Counted from the stretch's first letter, positions 25,616 to 37,326 are shown. The stretch is 64,000 nucleotides of DNA from Pseudomonas azotoformans (GCF_001579805.1 NZ_CP014546.1:744001-808000), one strand, 5' to 3'. A program made the numbers and translations. The notes: generated by a model from the letters alone, not told the origin.

Positions 25616-28450
25616 TTGGACAAGATCCTGATTCGTGGGGCTAGAACCCACAACCTGAAGAACATCGACCTGACCCTGCCCCGGGACAAACTGATCGTCA
25701 TCACCGGCTTGTCCGGGTCCGGCAAATCGTCCCTGGCGTTCGACACGCTGTATGCCGAAGGCCAGCGTCGCTATGTGGAGTCGCTGTCGGCCTATGCCCG
25801 CCAGTTCCTGTCGATGATGGAAAAACCCGACGTCGACACCATTGAAGGCCTGTCGCCGGCAATCTCCATCGAGCAGAAGTCGACCTCCCATAACCCGCGC
25901 TCCACCGTGGGCACAATTACCGAAATCTACGATTACCTGCGCCTGCTGTACGCACGCGTGGGTATTCCGCGTTGCCCGGACCACGACATTCCCCTGGAAG
26001 CCCAGACCGTCAGCCAGATGGTCGACCTGGTGCTGGCCCAGCCGGAAGGGGCCAAGCTGATGCTGCTGGCGCCGGTGATCCGCGAGCGCAAGGGTGAACA
26101 CCTTTCCGTCTTCGAAGAGCTGCGGGCTCAGGGTTTTGTGCGCGCGCGCATCAACGGCAAGCTCTATGAGCTGGACGAAGCGCCGAAGCTCGACAAACAG
26201 AAGAAGCACTCGATTGACGTGGTCGTCGACCGCTTCAAGGTGCGCGCCGACCTGCAACAACGCCTGGCGGAATCCTTCGAAACGGCGTTGAAGCTGGCCG
26301 ACGGCATCGCCTTGGTGGCGCCGATGGACGACGAGCCGGGCGAAGAGATCATCTTCTCCGCGCGCTTTGCCTGCCCGATCTGCGGCCATGCCATCAGCGA
26401 ACTGGAACCCAAGCTGTTTTCCTTCAACAACCCGGCCGGCGCCTGCCCGACTTGCGATGGCCTGGGCGTGAAGCAGTTCTTCGACATCAAGCGCCTGGTC
26501 AACGGTGACCTGACGCTGGCGGAGGGGGCGATACGCGGCTGGGACCGGCGCAACGTCTACTACTTCCAGATGCTCGGGTCGTTGGCGTCGCACTACAAGT
26601 TCAGCCTGGAAGTGCCGTTCAACCAACTGCCGGCGGATCAGCAGAAGGTCATCCTGCACGGCAGCGGTTCGCAAAACGTCGACTTCAAATACCTGAACGA
26701 CCGTGGCGACATCGTCAAGCGCTCCCACCCGTTCGAGGGCATTGTGCCAAACCTGGAGCGCCGCTACCGCGAGACCGAATCGGCCAGCGTGCGTGAAGAG
26801 CTGGCGAAATTCCTCAGCACCCAGCCTTGCCCGGATTGCCGCGGCACTCGCCTGCGTCGTGAGGCGCGGCATGTGTGGGTGGGCGAGAAGACCTTGCCGG
26901 CGGTGACCAACCTGCCGATCGGGGATGCCTGCGAGTACTTTGGTGTGCTCAAGCTGACCGGGCGCCGTGGGGAGATCGCCGACAAGATTCTCAAGGAAAT
27001 TCGCGAGCGATTGCAGTTCCTGGTCAACGTGGGCCTGGACTATCTGTCGTTGGATCGCAGTGCCGATACATTGTCCGGCGGTGAAGCCCAGCGGATTCGC
27101 CTGGCCAGCCAGATTGGTGCGGGTCTTGTGGGTGTGTTGTACATCCTCGATGAGCCGTCGATTGGCTTACACCAGCGCGACAATGATCGCCTGCTAGGCA
27201 CGTTGAAACACCTACGGGACATCGGCAACACGGTTATCGTGGTCGAACACGATGAAGATGCAATCCGCCTGGCGGATTATGTGGTCGATATCGGCCCGGG
27301 CGCCGGCGTGCATGGCGGGCACATTGTCGCTGAAGGCACGCCGGCTGAAGTCATGGCGCACCCGGATTCGCTGACCGGTAAGTACTTATCTGGCCGTGTG
27401 AAGATCGAGGTGCCGGCCAAACGCACACCGCGTAACAAGAAGCTGGCACTGCACCTCAAGGGCGCACGCGGTAACAACTTGCGCAATGTCGACCTGGAAA
27501 TCCCACTGGGCTTGCTGACCTGTGTGACGGGTGTTTCCGGCTCGGGGAAATCGACGCTGATCAACAACACGCTGTTCCCCTTGAGTGCCACCGCCCTGAA
27601 CGGCGCGACCACCTTGGAAGCCGCGGCGCACGACAGCATCAAGGGCCTGGAACATCTGGATAAGGTGGTCGATATCGACCAGAGCCCGATTGGCCGGACG
27701 CCACGATCCAACCCGGCGACCTACACCGGTTTGTTTACGCCTATTCGCGAGCTGTTTGCGGGTGTTCCGGAATCCCGCTCACGGGGTTACGGGCCAGGCA
27801 GGTTCTCGTTCAACGTCAAGGGCGGGCGCTGTGAAGCGTGCCAGGGCGATGGCTTGATCAAGGTTGAAATGCACTTTCTCCCGGACATCTACGTGCCGTG
27901 CGATGTGTGCAAGAGCAAGCGCTACAACCGCGAAACCCTGGAGATCAAATACAAGGGCAAGAGCATCCACGAAACCCTGGAGATGACCATCGAGGAAGCA
28001 CGGGTGTTCTTCGACGCGGTCCCGGCGTTGGCGCGCAAGCTGCAAACACTGATGGACGTGGGCTTGTCCTACATCAAACTGGGCCAGTCAGCGACTACGC
28101 TGTCGGGGGGTGAGGCGCAGCGGGTGAAGTTGTCTCGCGAGCTGTCCAAGCGCGATACGGGCAAGACCCTGTATATCCTCGATGAGCCGACCACCGGCCT
28201 GCACTTCGCGGATATTCAGCAGCTATTGGACGTGCTGCACCGCCTGCGCGACCACGGCAACACCGTGGTGGTGATCGAGCACAACCTTGATGTGATCAAG
28301 ACGGCCGATTGGCTGGTGGACCTTGGGCCGGAAGGCGGATCCAAAGGTGGCCAGATCATTGCCGTGGGCACGCCGGAGCAGGTTTCCGAAATGCCGCAGT
28401 CGCACACCGGTTACTACTTGAAACCATTGCTGGAACGCGACCGGGCCTGA
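25616..28450 (+). CDS. uvrA: UvrABC system protein A
   Basis: Damage sensor of nucleotide excision repair; 944 residues, the standard length. It uses a TTG start at 25616 preceded by GAGG, giving the conserved [16 protein letters not shown]; the frame is open far upstream but without family similarity. Two ABC ATPase cassettes are present with Walker A GLSGSGKS (31-38) and GVSGSGKS (about 639-646), two LSGGEAQR signatures and zinc-finger cysteines (CPICG ... CPTC near 250-280; CEAC ... CDVC near 735-765). Divergent from yajR. Confidence 0.97.
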   Translation: MDKILIRGARTHNLKNIDLTLPRDKLIVITGLSGSGKSSLAFDTLYAEGQRRYVESLSAYARQFLSMMEKPDVDTIEGLSPAISIEQKSTSHNPRSTVGTITEIYDYLRLLYARVGIPRCPDHDIPLEAQTVSQMVDLVLAQPEGAKLMLLAPVIRERKGEHLSVFEELRAQGFVRARINGKLYELDEAPKLDKQKKHSIDVVVDRFKVRADLQQRLAESFETALKLADGIALVAPMDDEPGEEIIFSARFACPICGHAISELEPKLFSFNNPAGACPTCDGLGVKQFFDIKRLVNGDLTLAEGAIRGWDRRNVYYFQMLGSLASHYKFSLEVPFNQLPADQQKVILHGSGSQNVDFKYLNDRGDIVKRSHPFEGIVPNLERRYRETESASVREELAKFLSTQPCPDCRGTRLRREARHVWVGEKTLPAVTNLPIGDACEYFGVLKLTGRRGEIADKILKEIRERLQFLVNVGLDYLSLDRSADTLSGGEAQRIRLASQIGAGLVGVLYILDEPSIGLHQRDNDRLLGTLKHLRDIGNTVIVVEHDEDAIRLADYVVDIGPGAGVHGGHIVAEGTPAEVMAHPDSLTGKYLSGRVKIEVPAKRTPRNKKLALHLKGARGNNLRNVDLEIPLGLLTCVTGVSGSGKSTLINNTLFPLSATALNGATTLEAAAHDSIKGLEHLDKVVDIDQSPIGRTPRSNPATYTGLFTPIRELFAGVPESRSRGYGPGRFSFNVKGGRCEACQGDGLIKVEMHFLPDIYVPCDVCKSKRYNRETLEIKYKGKSIHETLEMTIEEARVFFDAVPALARKLQTLMDVGLSYIKLGQSATTLSGGEAQRVKLSRELSKRDTGKTLYILDEPTTGLHFADIQQLLDVLHRLRDHGNTVVVIEHNLDVIKTADWLVDLGPEGGSKGGQIIAVGTPEQVSEMPQSHTGYYLKPLLERDRA

Positions 28451-28467
28451 CTTTTTCGGGCCCAATG

Positions 28468-28505
28468 AAAAGCCCCTGTCACTTTACGGTGACAGGGGCT
28501 TTTTT
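28468..28505. terminator. Bidirectional terminator between uvrA and ftnA
   Basis: A perfect 15-base stem (28468-28482 with 28489-28503, core GCCCCTGTCAC) and six-base loop, with T runs on the plus side and shorter A runs on the other. It serves uvrA and the convergent ferritin gene. Confidence 0.92.
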
Positions 28506-28516
28506 GTAGCCGGGAA

Positions 28517-28981
28517 TCAGAACTGCGATTGCAGGTAGTTTTCCAGACCAATCAGCTTGATCAGGCCCAACTGCTTTTCCAGCCAGTAGGTGTGATCTTC
28601 TTCTGTGTCGTTCAACTGCACCCGCAGGATTTCACGGGTGACGAAGTCGCTGTGCTGCTCACAGAGCTCAATGCCCTTGCAGAGCGCGGCACGGACCTTG
28701 TACTCGAGGCGCAGGTCGGCAGCGAGCATGTCAGGGACTGTGGTGCCCACATCCAGGTCATCCGGACGCATACGCGGCGTGCCTTCGAGCATGAGGATAC
28801 GGCGCATCAGTGCGTCGGCGTGCTGTGCCTCTTCTTCCATCTCGTGGTTGATACGTTCGTAGAGCTCGGTAAAGCCCCAGTCTTCGTACATGCGCGAATG
28901 GATGAAATATTGGTCACGAGCAGCCAGTTCGCCCGTCAGCAACGTGTTGAGGTAATCGATTACGTCGGGGTGACCTTGCAT
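28517..28981 (-). CDS. ftnA: Bacterial ferritin FtnA (annotated BfrA in many genomes), lacking the haem ligand
   Basis: A 154-residue ferritin-like iron-storage protein, starting [12 protein letters not shown] at 28981 after GGGAG. Ferroxidase ligands E18, E51 and H54 are present. Aligned with E. coli Bfr, position 52 is Ala instead of the Met that binds haem, so this is a non-haem ferritin like P. aeruginosa FtnA (formerly BfrA, PA4235). It oxidises and stores iron and limits Fenton chemistry, which fits its position next to katA; in Pseudomonas, full KatA activity depends on this protein. Confidence 0.92.
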   Translation of the reverse strand: MQGHPDVIDYLNTLLTGELAARDQYFIHSRMYEDWGFTELYERINHEMEEEAQHADALMRRILMLEGTPRMRPDDLDVGTTVPDMLAADLRLEYKVRAALCKGIELCEQHSDFVTREILRVQLNDTEEDHTYWLEKQLGLIKLIGLENYLQSQF

Positions 28982-29094
28982 CGCCCTACATCTCCCTGCT
29001 TGAAAGTCTGTAGTTTGAACCATGATGACTTGAAGGTCACGGGACCAACGGCAGAAAAGTGATGTTTTTCGGAGAAAAGTAGCTGAAATAACGC

Positions 29095-29119
29095 AAAAAC
29101 CGCCCAAATGAGGGCGGTT
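29095..29119 (-). terminator. Terminator of katA
   Basis: Stem AACCGCCC (29098-29105) and GGGCGGTT (29112-29119), with a T run on the minus strand directly after the katA stop. Confidence 0.85.
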
Positions 29120-29136
29120 CTGCTTATCGTTTAGAG

Positions 29137-30585
29137 TCAGTTAAGCGATACACCCAGCGCCTTTGCGATTGCTTCTCCATAAGCCGGATCGGCCTTGTAG
29201 AAGTGCTGCAGTTGACGTTGAACCACATCACTGGAAACGCCACCCATCGCGCCGGCGATGTTGTTGGTGAGCAAAGCTTTCTGCTCATCGTTCATCAGGC
29301 GGAACAGCGCACCGGCGTGGCTGTAGTAATCGGTGTCTTCACGGTGATCGTAACGGTCAGCCGCGCCACTCAGGGCCAATGCAGGCTCCGCATACTGAGG
29401 TGCTTGCTTCGGCGCATCGGCGTAACTGTTTGGCTCGTAGTTAGGCGCCGCGCCACCGTTGCTGCCAAAGGCCATCGAACCATCACGCTGGTAGCTATTC
29501 ACCTGGTTACGCGGCGCATTCACCGGCAGTTGCTGGTGATTGGTGCCAACGCGATAGCGGTGGGCATCGGCGTAAGCGAACACACGACCTTGAAGCATGC
29601 GGTCTGGCGACAGGCCGACGCCTGGAACCATGTTGCTTGGGCCAAAGGCAGCTTGCTCGACTTCAGCAAAGTAGTTCTGCGGGTTACGATTCAGTTCCAA
29701 CTCGCCGACTTCGATCAGCGGGAACTCCTTCTGCGACCAGGTTTTGGTCACGTCGAACGGGTTCTCGTAATGAGCGTTGGCCTGGGCCTCGGTCATGATC
29801 TGGATGCAGACGCGCCATTTCGGGAAGTCACCTCGCTCGATCGCGCCAAACAGATCACGCTGGGCGTAATCAGGGTCAGTACCGGCCAAGCGAGCAGCTT
29901 CAGCCGGCGCGAGGTTCTTGATGCCCTGCTTGGTCTTGTAGTGCCACTTGACCCAGTGACGCTCGCCTTTGGCGCTGATCAGGCTGTAGGTATGACTGCC
30001 GAAGCCGTGCATGTGACGGTAGCCATCAGGGATACCACGGTCCGAAAACAGGATGGTGACCTGATGCAGCGCCTCTGGGGAGTGCGACCAGAAATCCCAC
30101 ATCATTTGTGCGCTTTTCAGGTTGCTTTGCGGCAAGCGCTTCTGAGTGTGGATGAAGTCCGGGAACTTCAAAGGATCGCGAATGAAGAACACCGGTGTGT
30201 TGTTACCCACGATGTCCCAGTTGCCTTCTTCGGTGTAGAACTTCAAGGCGAAACCGCGTGGGTCGCGCTCGGTATCAGCCGAACCACGCTCGCCGCCTAC
30301 GGTGGAAAAACGCAGGAAGGTAGGGGTTTGCTTGCCCACCGACTCGAACAGCTTGGCGCTGGTGTACTGCGTAATGTCTTGGGTGACCGTGAAAGTGCCG
30401 TAGGCACCCGAACCCTTGGCGTGCACACGGCGCTCAGGGATATTTTCACGGTTGAAGTGAGCGAGCTTCTCGATCAGATGAAAATCGTCGAGCAGCAACG
30501 GGCCGCGTGGGCCGGCGGAACGTGAATTCTGGTTGTCCGCAACGGGGGCGCCGCTGGCGGTGGTAAGGATTTTATTCTGGCTCAT
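29137..30585 (-). CDS. katA: Catalase KatA
   Basis: A monofunctional haem catalase of 482 residues. The distal His is in [12 protein letters not shown] (about residue 55), the distal Asn in [11 protein letters not shown] and the proximal Tyr in [12 protein letters not shown]. The small-subunit size without a C-terminal flavodoxin domain matches KatA. The ATG at 30585 follows GAGGGA; a TTG two codons earlier is not needed. It lies between ftnA and the alpha operon, the same order as in P. aeruginosa. No signal peptide, so cytoplasmic. Confidence 0.96.
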   Translation of the reverse strand: MSQNKILTTASGAPVADNQNSRSAGPRGPLLLDDFHLIEKLAHFNRENIPERRVHAKGSGAYGTFTVTQDITQYTSAKLFESVGKQTPTFLRFSTVGGERGSADTERDPRGFALKFYTEEGNWDIVGNNTPVFFIRDPLKFPDFIHTQKRLPQSNLKSAQMMWDFWSHSPEALHQVTILFSDRGIPDGYRHMHGFGSHTYSLISAKGERHWVKWHYKTKQGIKNLAPAEAARLAGTDPDYAQRDLFGAIERGDFPKWRVCIQIMTEAQANAHYENPFDVTKTWSQKEFPLIEVGELELNRNPQNYFAEVEQAAFGPSNMVPGVGLSPDRMLQGRVFAYADAHRYRVGTNHQQLPVNAPRNQVNSYQRDGSMAFGSNGGAAPNYEPNSYADAPKQAPQYAEPALALSGAADRYDHREDTDYYSHAGALFRLMNDEQKALLTNNIAGAMGGVSSDVVQRQLQHFYKADPAYGEAIAKALGVSLN

Positions 30586-30641
30586 GCTCAATTTCCCTCA
30601 GGTCGGACTTGGAACTTGCCGGCTAATCGGCTTGGGAGGAG

Positions 30642-30684
30642 TATTGATCATCAATATGACGTCTACAAATTCATTAAATTGTAG
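30642..30684. promoter_or_regulatory. Palindromes upstream of katA, possible operator
   Basis: A perfect 15-base palindrome TATTGATCATCAATA lies at 30642-30656, followed by an imperfect one at 30663-30684 (CTACAAATT and AAATTGTAG arms, 8 of 9 paired). They lie 57-99 bases upstream of the katA start. Neither fits the full OxyR or ANR pattern; an oxidative-stress regulator site is a guess from position. Confidence 0.35.
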
Positions 30685-30778
30685 GCATCAATAGATATTT
30701 TCTACCGAACACTCCAACCCCCATAGTGCCAAGCACAATCTTTGGAAGCTTGTATCGAACACGCTTTTACTACGGGCA

Positions 30779-30804
30779 CAAAAAACCGGGCACTAGGCCC
30801 GGTT
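30779..30804 (-). terminator. Terminator at the end of the alpha operon
   Basis: Stem AACCGGGC (30784-30791) and GCCCGGTT (30797-30804), with a T run on the minus strand, 20 bases after the rplQ stop. Confidence 0.9.
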
Positions 30805-30824
30805 CTTCGTTACAGCTTGTCGTC

Positions 30825-31211
30825 TTACTCGGCGCTTACAGCTTCACCGGCAGTAGCACGATCAACCAACTCGACGTACGCCATAGGCGCGTTGTCGCCA
30901 GCGCGGAAACCGCACTTGAGGATGCGCAGGTAGCCACCCTCACGGGTAGCGTAACGCTTGCCCAGGTCGTTGAAGAGCTTACCAACGATAGCTTTCGAAC
31001 GAGTACGGTCGAAAGCCAGACGGCGGTTAGCCAGGCTGTCTGTCTTGGCCAAAGTGATCAGCGGCTCAGCAACGCGACGCAGTTCTTTAGCTTTCGGCAG
31101 TGTAGTTTTGATCAGCTCGTGCTCGAACAGCGACACCGCCATGTTTTGAAACATGGCCTTGCGGTGCGAGCTGGTACGGCTCAGGTGACGACCACTTTTA
31201 CGATGACGCAT
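30825..31211 (-). CDS. rplQ: 50S ribosomal protein L17
   Basis: A 128-residue L17 of the usual bacterial length, starting [20 protein letters not shown]. It binds 23S rRNA near the peptide exit region. Last gene of the alpha operon (rpsM-rpsK-rpsD-rpoA-rplQ); the start is 41 bases after the rpoA stop, and a terminator follows. Confidence 0.98.
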
Positions 31212-31252
31212 GGTTCATTCCTTACCAAACTCACGTTCGGTGATTACGACGA

Positions 31253-32254
31253 TCAGGCAGTCGCCTTGTCGTCCTTCTTAAGACTTGCAGGCGGCCAGTT
31301 GTCGAGGCGCATGCCGAGGGACAGACCGCGGGAGGCCAGAACGTCCTTGATTTCAGTCAAGGATTTCTTGCCCAGGTTCGGAGTCTTCAACAGTTCTACT
31401 TCGGTACGCTGAATCAGGTCGCCGATGTAGTAAATGTTTTCCGCCTTAAGGCAGTTAGCCGAACGTACAGTCAGTTCCAGATCGTCAACCGGGCGAAGCA
31501 GGATCGGATCGATCTCGTCTTCCTGCTCGATTACCACTGGTTCGCTGTCACCTTTGAGGTCGACGAACGCAGCCAACTGCTGTTGCAGAATGGTTGCAGC
31601 GCGGCGGATAGCCTCTTCAGGATCCAGAGTACCGTTGGTTTCCAGATCAATAACCAGCTTGTCCAGGTTAGTACGCTGTTCGACACGGGCGTTTTCCACC
31701 ACGTATGCGATACGGCGAACCGGGCTGAACGAAGAGTCAAGCTGCAAGCGACCAATGCTGCGGCTTTCGTCTTCATCGCTCTGACGCGAGTCGGCCGGTT
31801 CATAACCACGACCACGAGCTACGGTGAGCTTCATGTTCAGGGCGCCGTTAGACGCCAGGTTAGCGATTACGTGATCGGGGTTAACGATCTCGACATCATG
31901 ATCCAGCTGAATATCGGCAGCGGTAACCACCCCCGAACCCTTCTTCGACAAGGTCAGCGTAACTTCGTCACGGCCGTGCAGCTTGATAGCCAGACCTTTA
32001 AGGTTCAACAGGATTTCAATTACGTCTTCCTGTACACCTTCGATGGCGCTGTACTCGTGGAGCACACCGTCAATCTCGGCCTCGACTACTGCACAGCCGG
32101 GCATTGAGGACAACAGGATGCGGCGCAGCGCGTTGCCCAGGGTGTGGCCAAAACCACGCTCGAGAGGCTCGAGAGTAATTTTGGCGCGGGTTGGACTGAC
32201 AACCTGCACATCAATGTGGCGGGGTGTCAGGAACTCATTTACCGAAATCTGCAT
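31253..32254 (-). CDS. rpoA: DNA-directed RNA polymerase subunit alpha
   Basis: A 333-residue alpha subunit. The N-terminal assembly domain (about 1-235) includes [20 protein letters not shown]; a linker leads to the C-terminal domain (about 250-320) that contacts UP elements and activators ([27 protein letters not shown]). The length matches Pseudomonas. Placed between rpsD and rplQ. Confidence 0.98.
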   Translation of the reverse strand: MQISVNEFLTPRHIDVQVVSPTRAKITLEPLERGFGHTLGNALRRILLSSMPGCAVVEAEIDGVLHEYSAIEGVQEDVIEILLNLKGLAIKLHGRDEVTLTLSKKGSGVVTAADIQLDHDVEIVNPDHVIANLASNGALNMKLTVARGRGYEPADSRQSDEDESRSIGRLQLDSSFSPVRRIAYVVENARVEQRTNLDKLVIDLETNGTLDPEEAIRRAATILQQQLAAFVDLKGDSEPVVIEQEDEIDPILLRPVDDLELTVRSANCLKAENIYYIGDLIQRTEVELLKTPNLGKKSLTEIKDVLASRGLSLGMRLDNWPPASLKKDDKATA

Positions 32255-32276
32255 GGATGCACCTATTTTCTAGCCC

Positions 32277-32897
32277 TTACTTGGAGTAGAGCTCGACAAT
32301 CAGGCTTTCGTTGATGTCGGCGGACAGATCACTGCGAGCAGGAACGTTCTTGAAAACGCCCGACTTCTTCTCAGTGTCTACTTCTACCCATTCTACGCGG
32401 CCACGTTGGGCACACAGATCGAGAGCTTGGACAATGCGAAGTTGGTTTTTTGCTTTCTCGCGAACTGCGACCACGTCACCAGCACGAACCTGGTAGGACG
32501 GAACGTTTACGGTCTGACCGTTAACGCTGATCGACTTGTGCGATACCAGCTGACGGGATTCGGCACGAGTCGAACCAAAGCCCATACGGTATACAACGTT
32601 GTCCAGACGGCATTCGAGCAGTTGCAGCAGGTTTTCACCGGTTGCACCTTTCTTGCCAGCAGCTTCTTTGTAGTAGCCGCTGAACTGACGCTCGAGAACG
32701 CCGTAGATACGACGGACCTTCTGCTTTTCACGCAGTTGGGTGCCGTAATCGGACTGGCGACCGCGGCGTTGGCCGTGGATACCAGGTGCTGCTTCAATGT
32801 TGCACTTCGATTCGATCGCGCGCACGCCGCTCTTCAGGAAGAGATCGGTGCCTTCGCGACGAGCGAGTTTGCATTTTGGACCAATGTAACGAGCCAT
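32277..32897 (-). CDS. rpsD: 30S ribosomal protein S4
   Basis: A 206-residue S4, a primary 16S rRNA binder and, in E. coli, the translational repressor of the alpha operon. It starts [16 protein letters not shown] and includes the S4 RNA-binding domain ([21 protein letters not shown]). Length normal. Cotranscribed with rpsK and rpoA. Confidence 0.98.
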   Translation of the reverse strand: MARYIGPKCKLARREGTDLFLKSGVRAIESKCNIEAAPGIHGQRRGRQSDYGTQLREKQKVRRIYGVLERQFSGYYKEAAGKKGATGENLLQLLECRLDNVVYRMGFGSTRAESRQLVSHKSISVNGQTVNVPSYQVRAGDVVAVREKAKNQLRIVQALDLCAQRGRVEWVEVDTEKKSGVFKNVPARSDLSADINESLIVELYSK

Positions 32898-32915
32898 TCT
32901 TTACAATCTCCTGGA

Positions 32916-33305
32916 TTACACGCGGCGCTTCTTCGGCGGACGGCACCCGTTGTGCGGGATTGGCGTCACGTCGGTGATGCTGGCGATCTTATAGCCACAG
33001 CCGTTCAAAGCACGGACAGCAGACTCACGACCTGGACCTGGACCCTTGACGTTAACGTCGAGGTTTTTCAGGCCGTATTCCAGCGCAGCTTGACCAGCAC
33101 GTTCAGCAGCTACTTGAGCAGCAAACGGGGTGGACTTGCGGGAACCGCGGAAACCCGAACCACCGGAGGTAGCCCAAGAAAGCGCGTTACCTTGACGGTC
33201 GGTGATGGTCACGATTGTGTTGTTAAAAGAAGCATGGATGTGGGCGATGCCATCAACCACTGTCTTTTTAACTTTTTTACGAGGACGAGCAGCAGGTTTT
33301 GCCAT
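32916..33305 (-). CDS. rpsK: 30S ribosomal protein S11
   Basis: A 129-residue S11 with the basic N terminus [13 protein letters not shown] and the C-terminal [13 protein letters not shown], both diagnostic. It forms part of the 30S platform. It lies 30 bases after rpsM. Confidence 0.98.
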   Translation of the reverse strand: MAKPAARPRKKVKKTVVDGIAHIHASFNNTIVTITDRQGNALSWATSGGSGFRGSRKSTPFAAQVAAERAGQAALEYGLKNLDVNVKGPGPGRESAVRALNGCGYKIASITDVTPIPHNGCRPPKKRRV

Positions 33306-33335
33306 GATAATTTTCCTGTCGATTCGCTGGGGCGA

Positions 33336-33692
33336 TTACTTGCGGATCGGCTTACGCGGACCTTTACGGGTACGCGCGTTAGTCTTGGTACGCTGACCGC
33401 GTACTGGAAGACCACGACGATGACGCAGACCGCGATAGCAACCGAGGTCCATCAAACGCTTGATTTTCATGTTGATTTCGCGACGCAGGTCACCTTCAGT
33501 GGTGAACTTCGCCACTTCGCCACGCAGCTGTTCAATCTGCTCGTCGCTCAGATCCTTGATCTTAGCGGCTGGGTTTACCCCAGCAACTGCGCAAATTTTC
33601 TGCGCAGTAGTGCGACCAACACCATAGATGTAGGTCAGCGAGATAACAGTGTGCTTGTTATCTGGAATGTTAACGCCTGCAATACGGGCCAT
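33336..33692 (-). CDS. rpsM: 30S ribosomal protein S13
   Basis: A 118-residue S13 starting [14 protein letters not shown] and ending in a basic tail ([15 protein letters not shown]) that reaches the P-site tRNA. First gene of the alpha operon proper. In E. coli its leader is the S4 repression site; here a hairpin lies upstream, between rpmJ and rpsM. Confidence 0.98.
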   Translation of the reverse strand: MARIAGVNIPDNKHTVISLTYIYGVGRTTAQKICAVAGVNPAAKIKDLSDEQIEQLRGEVAKFTTEGDLRREINMKIKRLMDLGCYRGLRHRRGLPVRGQRTKTNARTRKGPRKPIRK

Positions 33693-33780
33693 TCAGTGGG
33701 ACTCCAATTGACAGCTACCTACGCCCCGGAAGCCAAGAAATAGGGCGCGAGATAATATCGCTGTAATAACAAATAATCAA

Positions 33781-33804
33781 CCCGGCAGCGCACTAGCTGC
33801 CGGG
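33781..33804 (-). promoter_or_regulatory. Hairpin between rpmJ and rpsM
   Basis: CCCGGCAGC (33781-33789) and GCTGCCGGG (33796-33804) form a perfect nine-base stem with a six-base loop. Only a broken T tract follows on the minus strand, so it may be a weak terminator or part of the rpsM leader involved in S4 control. Confidence 0.5.
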
Positions 33805-33821
33805 CTTCAAGCGGATCACAC

Positions 33822-33938
33822 TCAGCCTTGGCGCTGTTTGTGACGCGGTTCCGCGCTGCAAATTACTCGAACAACACCTTCGCGGCGAATAATCTTGCAG
33901 TTACGGCACAGCTTTTTCACCGATGCACGAACTTTCAT
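33822..33938 (-). CDS. rpmJ: 50S ribosomal protein L36
   Basis: A 38-residue L36 between secY and rpsM. It starts [15 protein letters not shown] and has the zinc ribbon set C11, C14, C27, H33, so it is the zinc-dependent (C+) form. A zinc-free paralogue under Zur control often exists elsewhere in pseudomonads; none is in this window. Confidence 0.97.
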
Positions 33939-33966
33939 CACCAACTCCTCGAACCTTATGGGGTAC

Positions 33967-35295
33967 TCAGCGCAACATGCCGCTGCCGTAGCCCTTCAGG
34001 TTGGCTTTCTTCATCAGGGATTCGTACTGGTGCGAAACGAGGTGCGATTGTACTTGGGACATGAAGTCCATCACAACCACGACCACGATCAGCAACGAGG
34101 TCCCGCCAAGGTAGAACGGAACGTTTGCTGCAACCACCAGGAACTGGGGCAACAAGCACACGGCCGTCATATATAGAGCACCGAACAGGGTCAAACGAGT
34201 CAGAACGCCATCAATGTAGCGTGCAGACTGCTCACCTGGACGGATGCCCGGAATAAAGGCACCGGACTTCTTCAGGTTTTCCGCTACGTCTTTCGGATTG
34301 AACATCAACGCCGTATAGAAGAAGCAGAAGAAAATAATCCCTGCACTAAACAGCAGAATATTCAACGGCTGACCAGGAGCGATCGACTGAGAGAGGTCCT
34401 GCAGCCAGCCCATATTTTCGGACTGACCAAACCAGGTACCCAACGAAGCCGGAAACAGCAAAATGCTGCTCGCGAAAATTGCCGGAATAACACCGGCCAT
34501 ATTCACTTTCAGCGGCAAGTGGCTGGTCTGCGCAGCAAAGACCTTACGGCCCTGCTGACGCTTGGCGTAGTGAACAGCAATACGACGCTGACCACGCTCA
34601 ATGAACACCACAAAACCGATAATCGCTACTGCCAGCAAACCGATGGCAACCAAGGCGAAAATGTTGATATCACCCTGACGTGCAGACTCGAAAGACTGCC
34701 CAATCGCTCTCGGAAGACCGGCGACGATACCTGCGAAAATCAACATCGAGATACCGTTACCAACACCACGTTCAGTAATCTGCTCACCCAGCCACATCAT
34801 GAACATCGCACCAGCCACAAATGTGGATACCGCGACGAAATGGAAGCCAAAGTCACCAGTGAACGCAACGCCCTGCCCAGCCAGGCCAACGGACATGCCG
34901 ATAGCTTGGACGAGGGCGAGGACGACAGTGCCGTAGCGGGTGTACTGGCTAATCTTGCGACGGCCAGCTTCACCTTCCTTCTTCAACTGCTCCAGCTGCG
35001 GGCTGACGGCGGTCATCAGTTGCATGATGATCGATGCCGAAATGTACGGCATGATCCCCAGTGCAAAGATGCTCATCCGTTCCAGCGCGCCGCCGGAAAA
35101 CATGTTGAACAAGCTAAGAATGGTCCCCTCATTCTGTCGAAACAGGTCTGCGAGTCGGTCCGGGTTGATACCTGGAACCGGGATGTGTGCGCCTATTCGG
35201 TAGACGATAATCGCCAGGAACAGAAAACGCAGACGAGCCCAAAGTTCAGACATACCGCCTTTGCCGAGCGCTGAGAGAGCACCTTGCTTAGCCAT
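33967..35295 (-). CDS. secY: Protein translocase subunit SecY
   Basis: The channel subunit of the Sec translocon; 442 residues with ten predicted transmembrane helices and a cytoplasmic N terminus ([22 protein letters not shown]). It includes the conserved plug region after helix 1 ([19 protein letters not shown]). The ATG follows the rplO stop directly (TAA then ATG). With SecE, encoded at 60.7 kb, it forms the pore. Confidence 0.98.
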
Positions 35296-35733
35296 TTATT
35301 CCTCGAACTTGCCGCCAGCTGCTTCGATAGCCGAACGCGCACCTTTGGTGGCGCCGATTCCCTTGCCGATAGTGACAGCGCGAGTCACTTCACCGGACAG
35401 CATGATTTTCACACGCTGTACGTTGACGTTGATCACGTTGGCATCTTTCAGGGTCTGCACAGTAACGATGTCGCCTTCCACTTTAGCCAGCTCGGACAGA
35501 CGCACTTCTGCGCGGTCCATGGCTTTCAGGGATACGAAACCGAACTTAGGCAGGCGACGATGCAGCGGCTGTTGACCGCCTTCAAAGCCTGGAGCGATGG
35601 TGCCACCGGAGCGGGAGGTTTGACCTTTGTGGCCACGGCCACCAGTCTTACCCAAACCGCTACCGATACCACGGCCCGGACGATGCTTTTCGCGACGGGA
35701 ACCCGGCGCTGGACTCAGATCATTGAGTTTCAT
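35296..35733 (-). CDS. rplO: 50S ribosomal protein L15
   Basis: An L15 of about 145 residues. The Gly/Arg-rich N-terminal extension ([19 protein letters not shown]) threads into 23S rRNA. It lies 3 bases after rpmD and abuts secY, as in other spc operons. Confidence 0.98.
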   Translation of the reverse strand: MKLNDLSPAPGSRREKHRPGRGIGSGLGKTGGRGHKGQTSRSGGTIAPGFEGGQQPLHRRLPKFGFVSLKAMDRAEVRLSELAKVEGDIVTVQTLKDANVINVNVQRVKIMLSGEVTRAVTIGKGIGATKGARSAIEAAGGKFEE

Positions 35734-35736
35734 CGA

Positions 35737-35913
35737 TTAACCCTCTACACGCAGCATGTAGTAAGCCTTGTTGATCATCCCGCGATTCTCGGGAGTATCC
35801 AGGACTTCTACAGTGTGACCGATGCGACGCAGACCCAGACCTTTAACACACAGTTTGTGGTTAGGGATGCGGCCGGTCATGCTTTTGATCAGCGTTACTT
35901 TAACGGTAGCCAT
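35737..35913 (-). CDS. rpmD: 50S ribosomal protein L30
   Basis: A 58-residue L30: [20 protein letters not shown] at the start and [13 protein letters not shown] at the end. It sits between rpsE and rplO with 2- and 3-base gaps. Confidence 0.97.
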   Translation of the reverse strand: MATVKVTLIKSMTGRIPNHKLCVKGLGLRRIGHTVEVLDTPENRGMINKAYYMLRVEG

Positions 35914-35915
35914 GA

Positions 35916-36416
35916 TCAGAAGATCTCCTTGACAGTCAGACCACGCTTGGCAGCGATGGACTCAGGAGATTGCATAGCTTTCAAACCTTTGAAAGTGGCG
36001 TGAACCACGTTTACCGGGTTAGTCGAGCCGTAGCACTTGGCCAGAACGTTCTGAACGCCAGCAACTTCGAGGACAGCACGCATAGCGCCGCCAGCGATGA
36101 TACCGGTACCTTCAGAAGCAGGCTGCATGTACACCTTCGAAGCGCCATGGGCGGACTTCATTGCGTACTGCAGCGTGGTGCCGTTCAGATCAACTTGGAT
36201 CATGTTGCGACGAGCAGCTTCCATTGCCTTCTGGATCGCAGCAGGCACTTCACGTGACTTGCCACGGCCGAAGCCAACACGGCCTTTACCATCACCTACC
36301 ACGGTCAACGCGGTGAAGGTGAAGATACGGCCGCCTTTAACGGTTTTGGCTACGCGGTTAACTTGAACCAGCTTCTCAATGTAGCCTTCGTCGCGCTTTT
36401 GGTCGTTATTTGACAT
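35916..36416 (-). CDS. rpsE: 30S ribosomal protein S5
   Basis: A 166-residue S5 with the N-terminal double-stranded RNA-binding domain ([22 protein letters not shown]) and the C-terminal S5 domain. The spectinomycin-site loop ([12 protein letters not shown]) looks like wild type. It lies between rplR and rpmD. Confidence 0.98.
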   Translation of the reverse strand: MSNNDQKRDEGYIEKLVQVNRVAKTVKGGRIFTFTALTVVGDGKGRVGFGRGKSREVPAAIQKAMEAARRNMIQVDLNGTTLQYAMKSAHGASKVYMQPASEGTGIIAGGAMRAVLEVAGVQNVLAKCYGSTNPVNVVHATFKGLKAMQSPESIAAKRGLTVKEIF

Positions 36417-36419
36417 AAC

Positions 36420-36770
36420 TTAGAACTCCAGCCCAGCTTCACGAGCAGCATCAGCCAGCGCTTTCACGCGACCGTGGTACTTGAAGCCAGAGCGGTCGAA
36501 AGCCACTTGCGAGACGCCAGCGGCCTTAGCACGCGTAGCGACCAGCTGGCCAACCTTTGTGGCCGCGTCGATGTTGCCAGTGGCACCATCACGCAGTTCT
36601 TTATCCAAAGTCGAGGCGCTTGCCAGGACTTTGTTGCCGTCGGCCGAGATGACCTGGGCGTAGATGTGCTGCGACGAGCGGAACACGCAGAGACGCACGA
36701 CTTCGAGTTCGTGCATTTTCAGGCGTGCTTTGCGAGCGCGACGCAGTCGAGTAACTTTTTTGTCGGTCAT
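36420..36770 (-). CDS. rplR: 50S ribosomal protein L18
   Basis: A 116-residue L18, a 5S rRNA-binding protein, starting with a basic segment ([17 protein letters not shown]) and ending [17 protein letters not shown]. It is 3 bases from rpsE. Confidence 0.98.
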   Translation of the reverse strand: MTDKKVTRLRRARKARLKMHELEVVRLCVFRSSQHIYAQVISADGNKVLASASTLDKELRDGATGNIDAATKVGQLVATRAKAAGVSQVAFDRSGFKYHGRVKALADAAREAGLEF

Positions 36771-36780
36771 TTGCTATGCC

Positions 36781-37314
36781 CTACTTCTTCTTGGCTTCTT
36801 TACGACGGACGACTTCGTCCGCGTAGCGCACACCTTTGCCTTTGTACGGCTCTGGTGGACGGAAGTCGCGGATCTCAGCGGCCACTTGACCTACCAGCTG
36901 CTTATCGATGCCCTTGATCAGGATATCGGTCTGGCTAGGGGTCTCAGCAGTGATGCCCGCTGGCAGTTCGTAATCCACAGGGTGCGAGAAGCCAAGGGCC
37001 AGGTTCAAAACCGTGCCTTTTGCTTGCGCTTTGTAACCAACACCGACCAGCTGGAGCTTACGCTCGAAGCCTTGGCTTACGCCTTGGACCATGTTGTTTA
37101 CCAACGCACGCGTGGTACCGGCCATTGCGCGAGTTTGTTGATCGCCATTGCGAGCAGCGAAACGCAGCTCACCAGCTTCTTCAACGATCTCAACGGACGA
37201 ATGGATGTTCAGTTCAAGAGTGCCCTTGGCACCCTTCACCGAAAGCTGTTGGCCTGCGAATTTGACTTCGACACCGGCTGGCAGCTTAACGGGGTTCTTA
37301 GCGACGCGAGACAT
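36781..37314 (-). CDS. rplF: 50S ribosomal protein L6
   Basis: A 177-residue L6 with two internal repeats, starting [17 protein letters not shown] and ending with the [20 protein letters not shown] tail. Spc operon position between rpsH and rplR. Confidence 0.98.
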   Translation of the reverse strand: MSRVAKNPVKLPAGVEVKFAGQQLSVKGAKGTLELNIHSSVEIVEEAGELRFAARNGDQQTRAMAGTTRALVNNMVQGVSQGFERKLQLVGVGYKAQAKGTVLNLALGFSHPVDYELPAGITAETPSQTDILIKGIDKQLVGQVAAEIRDFRPPEPYKGKGVRYADEVVRRKEAKKK

Positions 37315-37326
37315 GCTTATCCCCCC

